Below are positions 1-9,900 of a stretch of 64,000 nt of DNA, piece after piece; position 1 is the first letter of the stretch; each line of letters opens with the position of its first letter. A model generated the notes under the pieces. The model was given only the letters and a program-made list of their open reading frames with translations. It did not search any database and was not told where the DNA came from. A program made the position numbers and the translations under genes. This stretch comes from Leyella stercorea (GTDB lineage Bacteria; Bacteroidota; Bacteroidia; Bacteroidales; Bacteroidaceae). The stretch is from assembly GCF_021531655.1 (NCBI RefSeq), contig NZ_JADYUF010000016.1:1-64000 (forward strand), read 5' to 3'.

Positions 1-44
1 ACTCGTTGTACATCCACACAAGAACGTACAACGAGTTTTTTTTT
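1..44 (+). terminator. Intrinsic terminator of an upstream gene
   Basis: An 11-bp perfect stem (ACTCGTTGTAC against GTACAACGAGT) is followed directly by a run of nine T. The transcribed gene lies to the left of the window, so the fimbrial operon that follows is a separate transcription unit. Confidence 0.85.
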
Positions 45-598
45 ATTTATATTGGGAGTTTTGACACACCCTCCTATGTGCTTTTTGGGCTTTACCTTTC
101 CGCTATGCGCCGGTGACCGTTGGTTCAGCCCGTTTTGTTTGAGTTTTGACACACACTCTCCTATGTGCTTCTGCCCCTTCGTGGCGTGCTGCTTAGACTT
201 TATACGCCATATTCTCCATATAGTTGCTACGCTTATTCACGTATAATGCCTGATGTGCAGGATATTTGCAATAGAAGCACGAATATGAAGTGTTTGAGCA
301 TCAGATTATGTTTTTACTATTTGTTGTTTTAGTGCATATTTGTTGCTTTGACGGTGTGATTCTTCTCTATAATTGTTCTGTTTATTACGGAAACTACTCA
401 TTATTTTACTTAATATAAGTTAAGTTCAAAATGGTCCAATTTCTTACATTCTTCTTTAACAATCTTCTGTGTCGGAAGTTATGAAAGTGAATGGAGAATT
501 ATAATAATCATATAAATGTTAAGCGTTGTAAAAAAGGGAAGGTAAACGCAAATATATACTAATATTCTATAGCTGTAGAATTGTAGTATATTATAAAT
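45..598. other. Intergenic region with degenerate copies of the large REP-like element
   Basis: No convincing gene is present. Two near-copies of a block starting GAGTTTTGACACAC and continuing CTCCTATGTGCTT lie at about 56-85 and 135-170. The second continues into a GC-rich part (CTGCCCCTTCGTGGCGTG) that recurs, slightly changed, at about 20475-20500. The rest (about 215-598) is AT-rich and I see nothing in it except the promoter at its right edge. A 92-codon minus-strand reading frame at 479-757 crosses the promoter and the start of the next gene and looks like chance. Confidence 0.6.
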
Positions 599-610
599 AT
601 GTACCTTTGC
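581..610 (+). promoter_or_regulatory. Bacteroidetes-type promoter for the fimbrial operon
   Basis: TACCTTTGC at 602-610 matches the -7 consensus TAnnTTTG, with TTG at 581-583 as a plausible -33 element 18 bp upstream. Transcription would start near 615-620. This argues against translation from the ATG at 619 and for the ATG at 661. Confidence 0.6.
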
Positions 611-660
611 AATGAAACGTGTTAAATGTTGGACTTTTTTCAGTCCCTTGTGATAAGAAT

Positions 661-1242
661 ATGAAAAATCATAGGTATAAGTTAGTATTACTTGCTGTGT
701 GTTTATTGTTTGCAGCAAGCGCTTTCGGACAACATACTGTGGTGAAGACCAATGCACTTTATTGGGCCACTACCACTCCCAATCTTGCACTTGAGACCAA
801 GATAGGGCGGAAGTGGACTGCCGAGTTATCTGCCGGATACAATCCTTTCACCTTTTCCGATAACAAGAAGTTGCGCCATATTGCTGTGCAACCCGAGGCA
901 CGTTATTGGTTGTGTTCGCCCTATGCCGGTCATTTCTTCGGCATGCATCTCGTATATTCACATTATAATATAGGTGGCATCAAGTTGCCGTTAGGCATCT
1001 TCAAGGACCTGCGCAACTATCGTTACCAGGGCGACCTTGGAGCTTTGGGCTTCGGATATGGCTACTCATGGATGTTGCCTGGCAACCATTGGAGCATAGA
1101 GGCAGAGGTTGGAGTAGGCGTAGGCATAACGAAATACGAGAAATATGAGTGTGCCACATGCGGTTCTAAGGTAGGCAGCGACACCAAAACATTGTTTATG
1201 CCAACCAAAGCAGCCATCTCGCTTGTATATAATATCAAGTAA
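661..1242 (+). CDS. DUF3575 domain protein of the fimbrial operon
   Basis: The 193-residue protein starts with a clear signal peptide (residues 1-23, ending ASAFGQ). The mature part matches DUF3575: the opening VVKTNALYWATTTPNLALE is the family signature, followed by beta-strand-rich sequence typical of a small outer-membrane barrel. DUF3575 proteins commonly lead Bacteroidales fimbrial operons, next to DUF3868 and FimA/Mfa1 genes, as here; the individual role is not established. A two-cysteine motif (CATC) lies near the C-terminus. The start at 661 was chosen over the in-frame ATG at 619 because it begins the signal peptide and leaves a leader after the promoter. It is followed 30 bp later by the DUF3868/OmpA gene, so co-transcription is likely. 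Confidence 0.85.
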   Translation: MKNHRYKLVLLAVCLLFAASAFGQHTVVKTNALYWATTTPNLALETKIGRKWTAELSAGYNPFTFSDNKKLRHIAVQPEARYWLCSPYAGHFFGMHLVYSHYNIGGIKLPLGIFKDLRNYRYQGDLGALGFGYGYSWMLPGNHWSIEAEVGVGVGITKYEKYECATCGSKVGSDTKTLFMPTKAAISLVYNIK

Positions 1243-1272
1243 TCCGCTTTACGTCTAACACATAATCATTAT

Positions 1273-2700
1273 ATGAACACCTTTATATATTTAATGATGT
1301 CGCTGCTGTCGTTGGGCATAGTAATGCCCACTGCAGCCCGCACAGCAATTCCAGCTGTCAATCCCACCGCATCCGCTCCAGGCATCAACATGCGATGGAC
1401 AGCCGACACGCTGCATCTTTCGTTTGCCCTTAGCGAGTCGCGCAATGGCAGCGGCAGCAACTATGCAATATGGGCGATGCCCCGATTGGGCAGTGCCACG
1501 GGCGACACCATCACCCTTCAGAACTCCGTGTTTCGTGGTCGTCGCAACATGCGATATGTCGAACGCGAGCGTCATTTCGCCCCAACCACGTCCGACCGTA
1601 TGATGCGCCGCTTGAATTCGTCGCCCCGCAGCACCATGCAGCGAGCCCGCAACGAGGTGATGCTTGGCGACACCGTGCATTACGACGTAGCCATATTGCG
1701 CAGCCAGTATCCGTGGCTGTGGCAGAACCGTGTGACGCTCGACGTGCTTCGCGAGCAAGACGGCTGCTGTTCAACCGACCGTCTCGCCCCGTCCACCCTT
1801 GCGTCCCTGCGCTACGTTCCGCCCTTCGTGCCCCAGTTGAGCCTCGTGCCCGACAACACCGGCAAGGCAGGCGAACTCGAGAAGACCAATCCGCTGCTCC
1901 GTCCTTACAGCCAGTATCGTCCCTACACCAAGGACCGCATACTCCGCAAGGAAGAGGGAGCGCTCTACGTACACTTCGATCTTGACAAGTCAACGCTGCG
2001 TCACGACTTCCGCAACAATGCCGCCACGCTCGACCGCATCGTAGACATAACCCGCCAGATACTTGCCGACACCACATCCAACGTTCGTGTGATTCAGATA
2101 ATAGGACTTGCGTCGGTAGAAGGCCCCGTCAAGCACAACGAGCAGCTTGCCGCCTCGCGTGGAGCTGCGCTCAAGAAGTACATACAGCAGCGTGTGAAGA
2201 TAGCCGACTCGATGTTCGACGTAGCCAATGGAGGCGAGGCATGGACCGAGTTGCGCTCGCAGATAGAAGACCTTCAGTTTGACGGTCGCGACGAGATGCT
2301 TCGCATTATCGACACCGAGAGCGATGTCAACAAGCGTGAGCTTAAGCTGAAGACACTACGCGGAGGAAAGCCATATAGCTTCTTGCGCGACAAGGTGCTT
2401 GCCGACCAGCGCAACTCAGGTTATCTGCGCATCTACTACGATTATGTGCCCGACACCGCAGCAGCCACCATCAACCGCGCTACCGAGCTTATCAACCGCT
2501 CACAGTATGCCGAGGCTCTGCAGCAGTTGCGCACAGTCAGCACCGACCGCCGGGCATACAACGCCCTTGGCGTGGCTCTCTACATGACGGGCAACCGTAC
2601 CGAAGGCATGGAATACATACGTCGCGCTGCCGCCGATGGCAACGCCGAGGCACAGGACAACCTGCGCCAATGGGAGGCAATACAGCGTGCCGAACAGTAA
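1273..2700 (+). CDS. DUF3868 / OmpA-like protein of the fimbrial operon
   Basis: The 475-residue exported protein has a signal peptide (residues 1-22, ending PTAART). The N-terminal half resembles DUF3868, which in Bacteroidales sits beside DUF3575 and fimbrillin genes. Around residues 225-300 is an OmpA-like peptidoglycan-binding segment (LYVHFDLDKSTLRHDF, then a stretch on VIGLASVEGP and SRGAALKKYI), the place where OmpA domains bind the cell wall. The last 80 residues look like TPR or Sel1 helices (AYNALGVALYMTGNRTEGM). The likely role, inferred from context, is a periplasmic or outer-membrane anchor for fimbriae. It ends about 300 bp before the major subunit gene, the gap being filled with the palindromic repeat array. 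Confidence 0.8.
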   Translation: MNTFIYLMMSLLSLGIVMPTAARTAIPAVNPTASAPGINMRWTADTLHLSFALSESRNGSGSNYAIWAMPRLGSATGDTITLQNSVFRGRRNMRYVERERHFAPTTSDRMMRRLNSSPRSTMQRARNEVMLGDTVHYDVAILRSQYPWLWQNRVTLDVLREQDGCCSTDRLAPSTLASLRYVPPFVPQLSLVPDNTGKAGELEKTNPLLRPYSQYRPYTKDRILRKEEGALYVHFDLDKSTLRHDFRNNAATLDRIVDITRQILADTTSNVRVIQIIGLASVEGPVKHNEQLAASRGAALKKYIQQRVKIADSMFDVANGGEAWTELRSQIEDLQFDGRDEMLRIIDTESDVNKRELKLKTLRGGKPYSFLRDKVLADQRNSGYLRIYYDYVPDTAAATINRATELINRSQYAEALQQLRTVSTDRRAYNALGVALYMTGNRTEGMEYIRRAAADGNAEAQDNLRQWEAIQRAEQ

Positions 2701-2998
2701 AACAAGAAAACGTAACGTGTAATACGACAAGAGAATTAAAACATTATAAACAAACATCGTAAATGCGTTGATAATCAACCGCTTACGAGGAGGCAATCCT
2801 GCGGCATTTCAAAAGGACTCCTTTTGAGGTGCTAAAGGACTCCTTTTGGACCGCAAAACGAGTCCTTTTGGTGAGCAAAAGGACAACTTTTGCAATGCAA
2901 AACGACTCCTTTTGCAGAACACAACTAAAAAGGCTTGAAACCCCAACGTACGGGGCTTGAAAACCAACGCATCTACATTAACAAAAACGTTCATTTTT
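2701..2998 (+). promoter_or_regulatory. Long leader upstream of the major fimbrial subunit
   Basis: This 298-bp gap has no gene. It contains the repeat array at 2810-2914 and a short hairpin-like CCCC/GGGG pair at about 2941-2956. A long untranslated region in front of the major subunit is a possible control point. I do not see a TAnnTTTG promoter in it, so the subunit may be read from the upstream promoter. Confidence 0.4.
2810..2914. repeat. 22-bp-period palindrome array A (5 units)
   Basis: Five 17-bp units related to CAAAAGGACTCCTTTTG lie at 2810, 2832, 2854, 2876 and 2898. They are separated by 5-nt spacers aggtg, gaccg, gtgag and caatg, so the period is exactly 22 bp. Each unit is a palindrome, and TCCTTTTG of one unit can also pair with CAAAAGGA of the next to give an 8-bp stem with a 5-nt loop. 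The same element occurs at four other places in the window. Confidence 0.9.
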
Positions 2999-4792
2999 AT
3001 GAAAAAACTAAGCAGCTTTTTCCTCATGGGCACAGTAGCCCTTGCAGGACTTGGTGTGATGTCATCGTGCTCGTCAGACGACCTCGGCAATGACTCCACA
3101 ACAAACCCCGGCGAAACAAAGGCAGTGAAAACCCAGTTCGCCCTTAACATTCCGCGCGCCAACGGAGGCACACGTATGAGCGGTGACAACGCACAGGCTA
3201 CACAGAATTTCCTTGGAATGGAGGACATCCGCATGTACTCTTTCAAGGGAGAACCGACCGCCTCTTCTACAAGTACTGCCACATTCACCCTTGCCAACAT
3301 CGCTCCTGGCATTTCAGAAACAGCTTCGTCAAAGATCTACAGCGACGTATCTGTACCCGTAGGAACTACACACTTCCTCTTCTATGCTCACGCTCCGCAG
3401 GGAACAACAGACGTTACAAATGCCGATAACTTCACAAAGGGTGTGCTCAATTTTGCAGCTGGCACAGACAATGCTACCGCTACAAATGATATCTCGGCAG
3501 CTTTGGTAGGTGTTAAGGGTACTGACAATGGTTCGGCAGACAAGCTTCTTGCAGTTCTCAACGCTGTTGCAGGAGTAGAAAATTGGTCAACCGTTGCTGA
3601 AACTACAGAACTTGGCAAACTCTACAAGAACTTCATTACCCTTAAGGCTGGTTCTGCCAACAGCATTCGCCTTGCACTCCAGGATCTCTACAACGCTCTT
3701 GGTGGTGTGACAACAGGTAGTGACGCTGATGCTAAGACAATCGCTAACAATATCCGTACAGCAATAAAGACAGATAACGTATTTACTGTTACTGAACAAA
3801 CAAACAAGACATTTGCCATTACAACAGCAAACACTTATCCTAACAACATCAACCTCCCTGATGGAGCAGTGCAGTTGTCATACGCAAAAGAAACAAAGAC
3901 ATTCTCTTATGCAGGTAAGTCTGATCTCACTGGTATTCAGCAACTTGATGCTGCCAAGATTTGCTTCCCTGCATCTATCTATTATTTCCAGAGCAGCGAC
4001 CTTGCAGCTACTGCTGCAGAGCTTGATAATACAGCATGGCCTAAGACTACTTCTGATTGGACAAGCAATACAGTTGCTCCTTGGTTGAAGGACGGTGCTG
4101 CTGGTTGGACAGCCTCTGTTCAGCCCACAACACGCTCTATCGCAATGCGTCAGAACATCAACTACGGAGTTGCCAACCTCGCTACTACCGTAAAATGTGG
4201 TGCTGAGACATTGGCAGACAATGTGGGTCTTAAAGTATCTGAGCCCAATGAGTTCACAGGTACAGTAACCGTTCCAACTGAAGGCTTCACCGTTACTGGT
4301 CTGCTTATTGGCGGTCAGCCCACAAAGGTAGGCTTCAACTTCCAGCCATCTGACGACAAATTCGATTATACTATCTACGACAAAAATCTTACTGGTATTG
4401 TAGCCAAGAACGCTGAGTCTACCACAACCAACTACACCATCGTTCTGCCTAACGACAAGGGTCGTGGCGTTGCAAAGCAGGAAAAGGTTAACGTAGCAAT
4501 TGAGTTGACCAACAACTCTGGCGTAGCCTTCCGTGGTGCAGACGGCATTATCCCTGACGGTGGCAAGTTCTATCTTGTAGGTCAGCTCAATCCTGATGCC
4601 AAGACTATAGAAGGCGTTGCCAACCCCGCAGTATTCATGAGCGACTACATGACCACAATGAATCTGACTATCACTTCGCTCAAGAGCGCTTACAACACAA
4701 TCCCCGACCTGCGTTCAACAAAGCTCCAGCTCGGTCTCTCGGTTGACCTTGACTGGCAGGCAGGTCTCCAGTTTGATGTAAACATCGACTAA
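2999..4792 (+). CDS. Mfa1-like major fimbrial subunit lipoprotein
   Basis: The 597-residue protein has a lipoprotein signal peptide ending GVMSSC (Cys about residue 22) and an N-terminal strand (VKTQFALNIPR) typical of FimA/Mfa1 fimbrillins of the Porphyromonas gingivalis type. In that family the lipidated precursor is exported, an Arg-gingipain-like protease removes the N-terminal strand, and subunits polymerise by strand exchange. A candidate cleavage Arg is in NIPRANGG. The C-terminal part (LSVDLDWQAGLQFDV) matches the ending of Mfa1-family majors. The middle of the gene uses more T-ending codons than its neighbours, which may reflect high expression or diversification. The in-frame ATG at 2957 was rejected because only 2999 starts the signal peptide. 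The Mfa2-like gene follows after a GC-rich hairpin. Confidence 0.88.
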   Translation: MKKLSSFFLMGTVALAGLGVMSSCSSDDLGNDSTTNPGETKAVKTQFALNIPRANGGTRMSGDNAQATQNFLGMEDIRMYSFKGEPTASSTSTATFTLANIAPGISETASSKIYSDVSVPVGTTHFLFYAHAPQGTTDVTNADNFTKGVLNFAAGTDNATATNDISAALVGVKGTDNGSADKLLAVLNAVAGVENWSTVAETTELGKLYKNFITLKAGSANSIRLALQDLYNALGGVTTGSDADAKTIANNIRTAIKTDNVFTVTEQTNKTFAITTANTYPNNINLPDGAVQLSYAKETKTFSYAGKSDLTGIQQLDAAKICFPASIYYFQSSDLAATAAELDNTAWPKTTSDWTSNTVAPWLKDGAAGWTASVQPTTRSIAMRQNINYGVANLATTVKCGAETLADNVGLKVSEPNEFTGTVTVPTEGFTVTGLLIGGQPTKVGFNFQPSDDKFDYTIYDKNLTGIVAKNAESTTTNYTIVLPNDKGRGVAKQEKVNVAIELTNNSGVAFRGADGIIPDGGKFYLVGQLNPDAKTIEGVANPAVFMSDYMTTMNLTITSLKSAYNTIPDLRSTKLQLGLSVDLDWQAGLQFDVNID

Positions 4793-4826
4793 AACCGCAG
4801 CCAGCAACAGTCTGGCACCCCATAGG

Positions 4827-4852
4827 GCGGCAGCCCTTGATCAGGCTGCCGC
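4827..4852 (+). terminator. GC-rich hairpin between major and minor fimbrial genes
   Basis: GCGGCAGCC and GGCTGCCGC form a perfect 9-bp stem with an 8-nt loop. It is not followed by a strong T run, so it is probably a partial attenuator or an RNA stabiliser. Either would make much more major subunit than downstream protein, as fimbriae require. Confidence 0.5.
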
Positions 4853-4876
4853 TCACTATTTTAACACTACACGTAC

Positions 4877-5884
4877 ATGATTATATTGACATTACGACAC
4901 GGCGTGAGGCTTGTCGCGGCAACAGCCATTGCCACGGCATGCCTCACTTCGTGCATAGACGAGGACCTGACACAGTGTGGCAAGAACTACACCGTCGACT
5001 ACACCGTGCGCCAGCTCACCGACGTGCCTGCCATTCTGCAGCGCCACCTCACTACCCCTGCCGAGCAGCAACTCTCGGCACAGTTGCTCGCACCGCTCAA
5101 TCGGGTGTTTGCATCTACCGCCGCCGACCTCGACCTCTCCTTCTTCGACAGCGCTACGGGCAACGTCGTGCAGCACGAGCAGCACGACATCAATGCCTCG
5201 CATGCCCAGTACACCCTCTATCTCAAGAAACTCGACTACCGCAACCTGGCACTCGCCAATGCCGCAGCCGAGCCGTTTGTGGCTGTCGACGGAGCCGCTT
5301 CGTCATCTGCGCTGACGCTCAGCCAGACCCCGTCCGACACCATCGACACCCACACCCATCCACTCTTCACGTCGCGACTCGACATGACACTTGACGACCA
5401 GAGCCAGTCCTATCATGCCGACCTCTACATGCAGAACTGCGCTTCGTGCCTCGTTCTCGACCCCGGCACCAACGTCGTGCAGAGCCTTTCGGGCTATGTC
5501 GACGACATGGCAACCGAATTCAGCGTCAGCGACAGCACCTATCACTTCGCACGCCACACCGTTGTGCGCTCCACACCCGTCAGTGCCGGCGGACAGTATG
5601 CGCTCTATGCCGCATCCATGCCGTCGCCAATGGCAGCCCAAACCTACACCTCAGCCGACGGCATCAGCCAGACCGCCACATGGCGCATAGGCATAGTGGT
5701 GCGCATGGCGGGCCGTTACACCAAGACCACGCTCTACGTTCAGGAGCCGCTACGGGCAGGCGAGCTGCGCATCATCAAGTGCAAGATAAACAACCGAGGC
5801 GAAGTGGTGCCCAATCTGCACAATGTAGGTGCCAGCGTCGAGCTCGACTGGAAACCCGGAGGCGACCACAATATCGACATCTGA
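4877..5884 (+). CDS. FimB/Mfa2-family fimbrial anchor lipoprotein
   Basis: The 335-residue protein has a signal peptide with lipobox LTSC (Cys about residue 26) followed by IDEDLTQCGKNY, the typical start of FimB/Mfa2 proteins (an early DL-x-x-C motif). In P. gingivalis, Mfa2 caps the base of the Mfa1 fimbria and limits its length at the outer membrane. The sequence ends in ASVELDWKPGGDHNIDI, a fimbrillin-like C-terminal strand. Position directly after the major subunit gene supports the anchor role. The next gene starts 29 bp downstream, within the same operon. Confidence 0.85.
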   Translation: MIILTLRHGVRLVAATAIATACLTSCIDEDLTQCGKNYTVDYTVRQLTDVPAILQRHLTTPAEQQLSAQLLAPLNRVFASTAADLDLSFFDSATGNVVQHEQHDINASHAQYTLYLKKLDYRNLALANAAAEPFVAVDGAASSSALTLSQTPSDTIDTHTHPLFTSRLDMTLDDQSQSYHADLYMQNCASCLVLDPGTNVVQSLSGYVDDMATEFSVSDSTYHFARHTVVRSTPVSAGGQYALYAASMPSPMAAQTYTSADGISQTATWRIGIVVRMAGRYTKTTLYVQEPLRAGELRIIKCKINNRGEVVPNLHNVGASVELDWKPGGDHNIDI

Positions 5885-5913
5885 CAATTCCCTTCAACAC
5901 AAACCGTATACAA

Positions 5914-6984
5914 ATGAAACGCATAGACTATTTCTTTACACTCATAGCCACGCTCATCCTGCTCGCCTCATGCGGCAGCAGTGGCGACGAGCCGTCGCCC
6001 TCCACAAAGCCTAAGGTGGTGCTGCGCATGCTTGTTCAGGCACCCAAAGCTCCGTCGTCGCGCATTGCCGACCCCGGCACCTCAACGGGCGAGGCCGACT
6101 TGTGGGACACCTTCCTGCTCGCCTTTGTCTACAAGAGTGACGAGGCAGGTGCCAATACTGTGATAGTCGACCGCATAACGCGCACGCAGTTCAACCAACT
6201 CGAACGCTACAACGACAACGACAATGTGCGCTACTACACCATTCAGCTTATGCCCGGAGTGGTTTATTGCTACGGCATAGCCTACAGCTCCGACGCAACC
6301 GATTACGACATATACCGGGGTCTGCAACAATGCACATCGAAGGAGGCAGTTGACAATCTGTTGATTTCCAACTCCTACGCCGCAGGCAGTGCCGATGCCA
6401 CGTCCAAGTTCCTAAGCGTTGCCACGGGCTACTATCGTGATTTGAAAGACAAAACCCGTCAGGGCACAATCGACATAACCAATGCCGCAGCTTCGGCAGA
6501 GTCGCCCTACAACGTGCCCGTGCTTCGGCTCGTGCGCTTGGCATGCAAGATAGACGTGCAGTGGGATGCCGCTTCGGCATTCACAGGCAGCCAGTTGCGT
6601 GCCTACGTTACGGGATTCAAGTACACCTCCAATCCTTCGGTCACTGGCGCAGGCTACGGTCGTCTCTTCCCCGAACTCGCCACGTCTACCGAAGCGGTAG
6701 GTGGCAGCACCGCATTCCTCAACACCAGCGAGATAAGCCAGCGCAACGGCCGTGCCTATCACTACGTCTTCCCCGAGTCGCAGAAGGCAGTAGGCACAAA
6801 GCCCAAGCTCACCTTCGACGTGAAGGGAGTCGCCGACGGCACGACGAAGCAGTCTGCCGTCACCGTCAACTTCAGCAGCCAGCCCCAGGCAGCCACTTGG
6901 TACAAGATCAACGCCACAGTGAGCGGCATTTCTGCCAATAAGGAATTCACATGGAACATCACCCAAACACAGGGTACGAACTAA
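5914..6984 (+). CDS. Fimbrial accessory lipoprotein (Mfa-like)
   Basis: The 356-residue protein has a lipoprotein signal peptide (lipobox LLASC, Cys about residue 20) followed by a Ser/Pro/Lys-rich linker. The next part (PKVVLRMLVQAP, DLWDTFLLAFVYKSDE) resembles the N-terminal fimbrillin domain of Mfa accessory subunits, and the end (WYKINATVSGISANKEFTWNI) is like the final strands of fimbrillins. It probably sits at the tip or shaft as a minor subunit, comparable in position to Mfa3/Mfa4; this is inferred from context. The reading frame is open upstream to 5446, but that overlaps the Mfa2-like gene, and the lipoprotein signal peptide fixes the start at 5914. The giant gene starts 15 bp after its stop codon. 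Confidence 0.75.
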   Translation: MKRIDYFFTLIATLILLASCGSSGDEPSPSTKPKVVLRMLVQAPKAPSSRIADPGTSTGEADLWDTFLLAFVYKSDEAGANTVIVDRITRTQFNQLERYNDNDNVRYYTIQLMPGVVYCYGIAYSSDATDYDIYRGLQQCTSKEAVDNLLISNSYAAGSADATSKFLSVATGYYRDLKDKTRQGTIDITNAAASAESPYNVPVLRLVRLACKIDVQWDAASAFTGSQLRAYVTGFKYTSNPSVTGAGYGRLFPELATSTEAVGGSTAFLNTSEISQRNGRAYHYVFPESQKAVGTKPKLTFDVKGVADGTTKQSAVTVNFSSQPQAATWYKINATVSGISANKEFTWNITQTQGTN

Positions 6985-6999
6985 ATATCATTCTAATAT

Positions 7000-9900
7000 A
7001 TGCTTCGATTTATACAGAATGTAATGGCAGCGGCAGCCCTCATGGCAATGCCGCTTGCGCTCAATGCGCAGACCAATTACTACGTCAAGGCACCTCACGA
7101 CCTCACTACGGCTACGCCAGAAGGCACAGCCGACGGCTCTTCGTGGGACAAGGCTATATCTCTGCAGCAGGCATTGGCAAAGGTTAAGGCAGGCGACTGC
7201 ATCTTTGCCAAGGGCTACACAGCCGGTGAAGCCACCGGCGAAGACTTCTACTACACCGTACCCGACCCCAAGGGCTTTGTCCTGCCGTCGGGTGTGCGCA
7301 TGTATGGAGGTTTTGCAGGCAACGAGACCGAGATCAGTCCCGACAATCTCGACACCCAAGCCAATGACCCACGCGGCTGTGTCGGCAGCGACCTCTCGCA
7401 CATGAAGTACCGTTCGGTGCTCACTGCCGACATCGACTGCAACGACACCGTGTCTGACACGTGGCTGCTCTTTCCGCAGAACTCTACTCGCAAGGACAAC
7501 GCCCGTCACGTTGTGACGATGAGTCTTGCCCCTACTGCCGTCAATCCCAATGCCGGCAACGACCCCACTGTGCTCAACGGATTCTATATTGTGGGCGGCA
7601 ATGCGTCGGATTCGGACGATTCTTACGGTGGCGGAGTGTACATCACCGATGCCGGCACAGCCGACAACAACACCGGCGAGCGCGGTTATGACGTGTCGCG
7701 CTGCTTCTTCACCAATAACTACGCAGAGCGTGGCGGCGCCATATACGTGGCAGCCAACGTCAAGCCCAACGCCAACCGACGTGCCTACATACGCTACAAC
7801 ACCCTCTTCAACAACGTGGCAGGCACACGAGGAGCCGACGACAACCTTGGAGGCGGACTCTGGGCAGAGGGTAGGGCAGACATCGTCAACAACCTCGTCT
7901 ACTGCAACATCAACGGTGGTATGCGTGTGTCGGAAGCCACTACCGTTGTCAACAATACCATTTCGCGCAACAACAGCGCCGGTATCGACCACGTGTCGCC
8001 TGACAAAAATAACAAGCTCACCGTCTACAACACCATCGTCTGGGGCAATCACCGACTCAACAAGTATTCGCCTGCGCCCCATTTCAGTCATGGCGCATAC
8101 TATACACACCGTGGCGAGGCAAACCCCGGCGACGACACCAACGTAGTTCTTGAAGAGAGCAACAATGCAGCTGACGGCGCAACGCCCAACTTCAAGGATC
8201 CGGTTACATCTGCCAGATACGACCGTAGCTACATCTGGACCACTACCGATTATCCCAAGTGGTCGTATGCCATTGACTACGGTTCGGCACTCATTGCCAA
8301 AGGCGACCCTACACAGTATAAATCTGCCACTTGGGGCGACCGTGCGCTCAGTGCCGACAACCGTTTCGGCACCGCCGACAACAATACTACCACCATCGAT
8401 ATAGGTGCCTACGCCTATACCAAGGTGCCCGCTTCGCGCCGTCGTTACGTCAAGACAGCAGCCAATGGAGGCAACGACGACAACGACGGACTTACTTGGG
8501 CCACTGCCTACGCATCACCCCAGAAAGCCATCGACGCCCTCAACGACGGCACAGGCCAGCGTGGCGAGGTGTGGGTGGCAGCCGGAACATACGCCCCCAG
8601 CGCCCATATCACCGAAGACACCAACAGCCCCGTGGCATTCCTCATGCACAGCGGCATCAACGTCTTTGGCGGATTCCGTGGCACGGAGACCTCGATCGAC
8701 CAGCGCGACGGCTATTACGACGGTTCTGACGATGACCAACCCAACCGCGATTCTCAATATACATGGAAGTTCCACGAAGAGTATCGCACCATATTCCAGG
8801 GCCATTCCTGCACAGTTCCCGTATGGAACAGCACCAAGGGCGAGTGGGTATTCAGCAGCGGATCGTATCATGTGGTATGGTTTGCACCCATTGCAGCCAA
8901 TGGAGTGGGTACGTCTGACAATAAGGTGGCAATGTTCGACAAGGAGACAGTGCTCGACGGTGTCACCATCGAGGGTGGCAGACACACCGTCGAATCCGGT
9001 TCGGTCAGCGAAGGCTATCTGCCCAACGACGGAGCCGGAGTGCTTATGGGCGAGAATGCCATACTGCGCGACTGCGTGGTGCGCTACTGCTATGCTGCAG
9101 GACGAGGCGCTGCCGTGTACAATGGTGGCGGACGTGTCGAGAAATGCCTTATATATAATAATGTGAACGCATCGGGCGACGGTGGCGGAGTCTACATCGA
9201 CGGCTTCGGCATCGTGTCGCGCTGCATCATAGCCAACAACAAGGCGCGCAATGGCGGAGGCGTGTACATGAAGAAGGGCAAGGTGGCTGACCATGCCATA
9301 CTCGCCCTGTCGGTAGTAGCCAACAACGAGAACACCGCCAACGGTGCCGTCTATGCCGACCAGTCGGGCAATCTCATACACAACACCATTGTCAACAACT
9401 ACACCTCAACCTCTACCGACGAGTCGGACGATAACGCTTCGCACACGGGTGGAGTGTACGTCAACGGCTACTGTTATGCCGTAAACAACATCATCTGGAA
9501 CAACGTCATCAAGCGCCCGGAGGGCTCTCTGGCAAGTTCGGCAACCCAGCAGGCACAGATATATGCCTCCAATGCCACTGCCGCCAACGTGCGGTTCTAC
9601 AACAATGCACTCTCATCGCCCAACTCGGCAGTGTGGAACAACGTCTACCAGTCGGGCACAATATCACTCGGAGCCAATGCCGCTGACTGCGTATTCAAGC
9701 TCAACGACGTGGGTGCTGAGCAGTACGGCTCATGGGATCAGATAATCGACTGTATCGGATTGCAGTCGTCGTGGAACACAATCGACTACTACTGGCCCAC
9801 AAAGAACGGCGCTTCGCTGCGCTCGTCAGGACTGCCCCAGTATATGTTTGATGCCGAACTGCTGTTCCGTCCCGCTGCCGACATCATCGGCGAAATATTC

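Noticed and set aside
619..660. Upstream start of the DUF3575 gene at 619
   Set aside because: It would begin at or before the predicted transcription start, and the signal peptide starts at 661.
2810..2914. CRISPR-like array of short repeats and spacers
   Set aside because: Repeats are 17 bp and spacers only 5 nt, the units are palindromes with changes, and no cas gene is present in the window.
6988..8109. 373-codon minus-strand frame at the start of the giant gene
   Set aside because: Rich in Val, Gly, His and Arg with no domain pattern, typical of antisense translation of the real gene.
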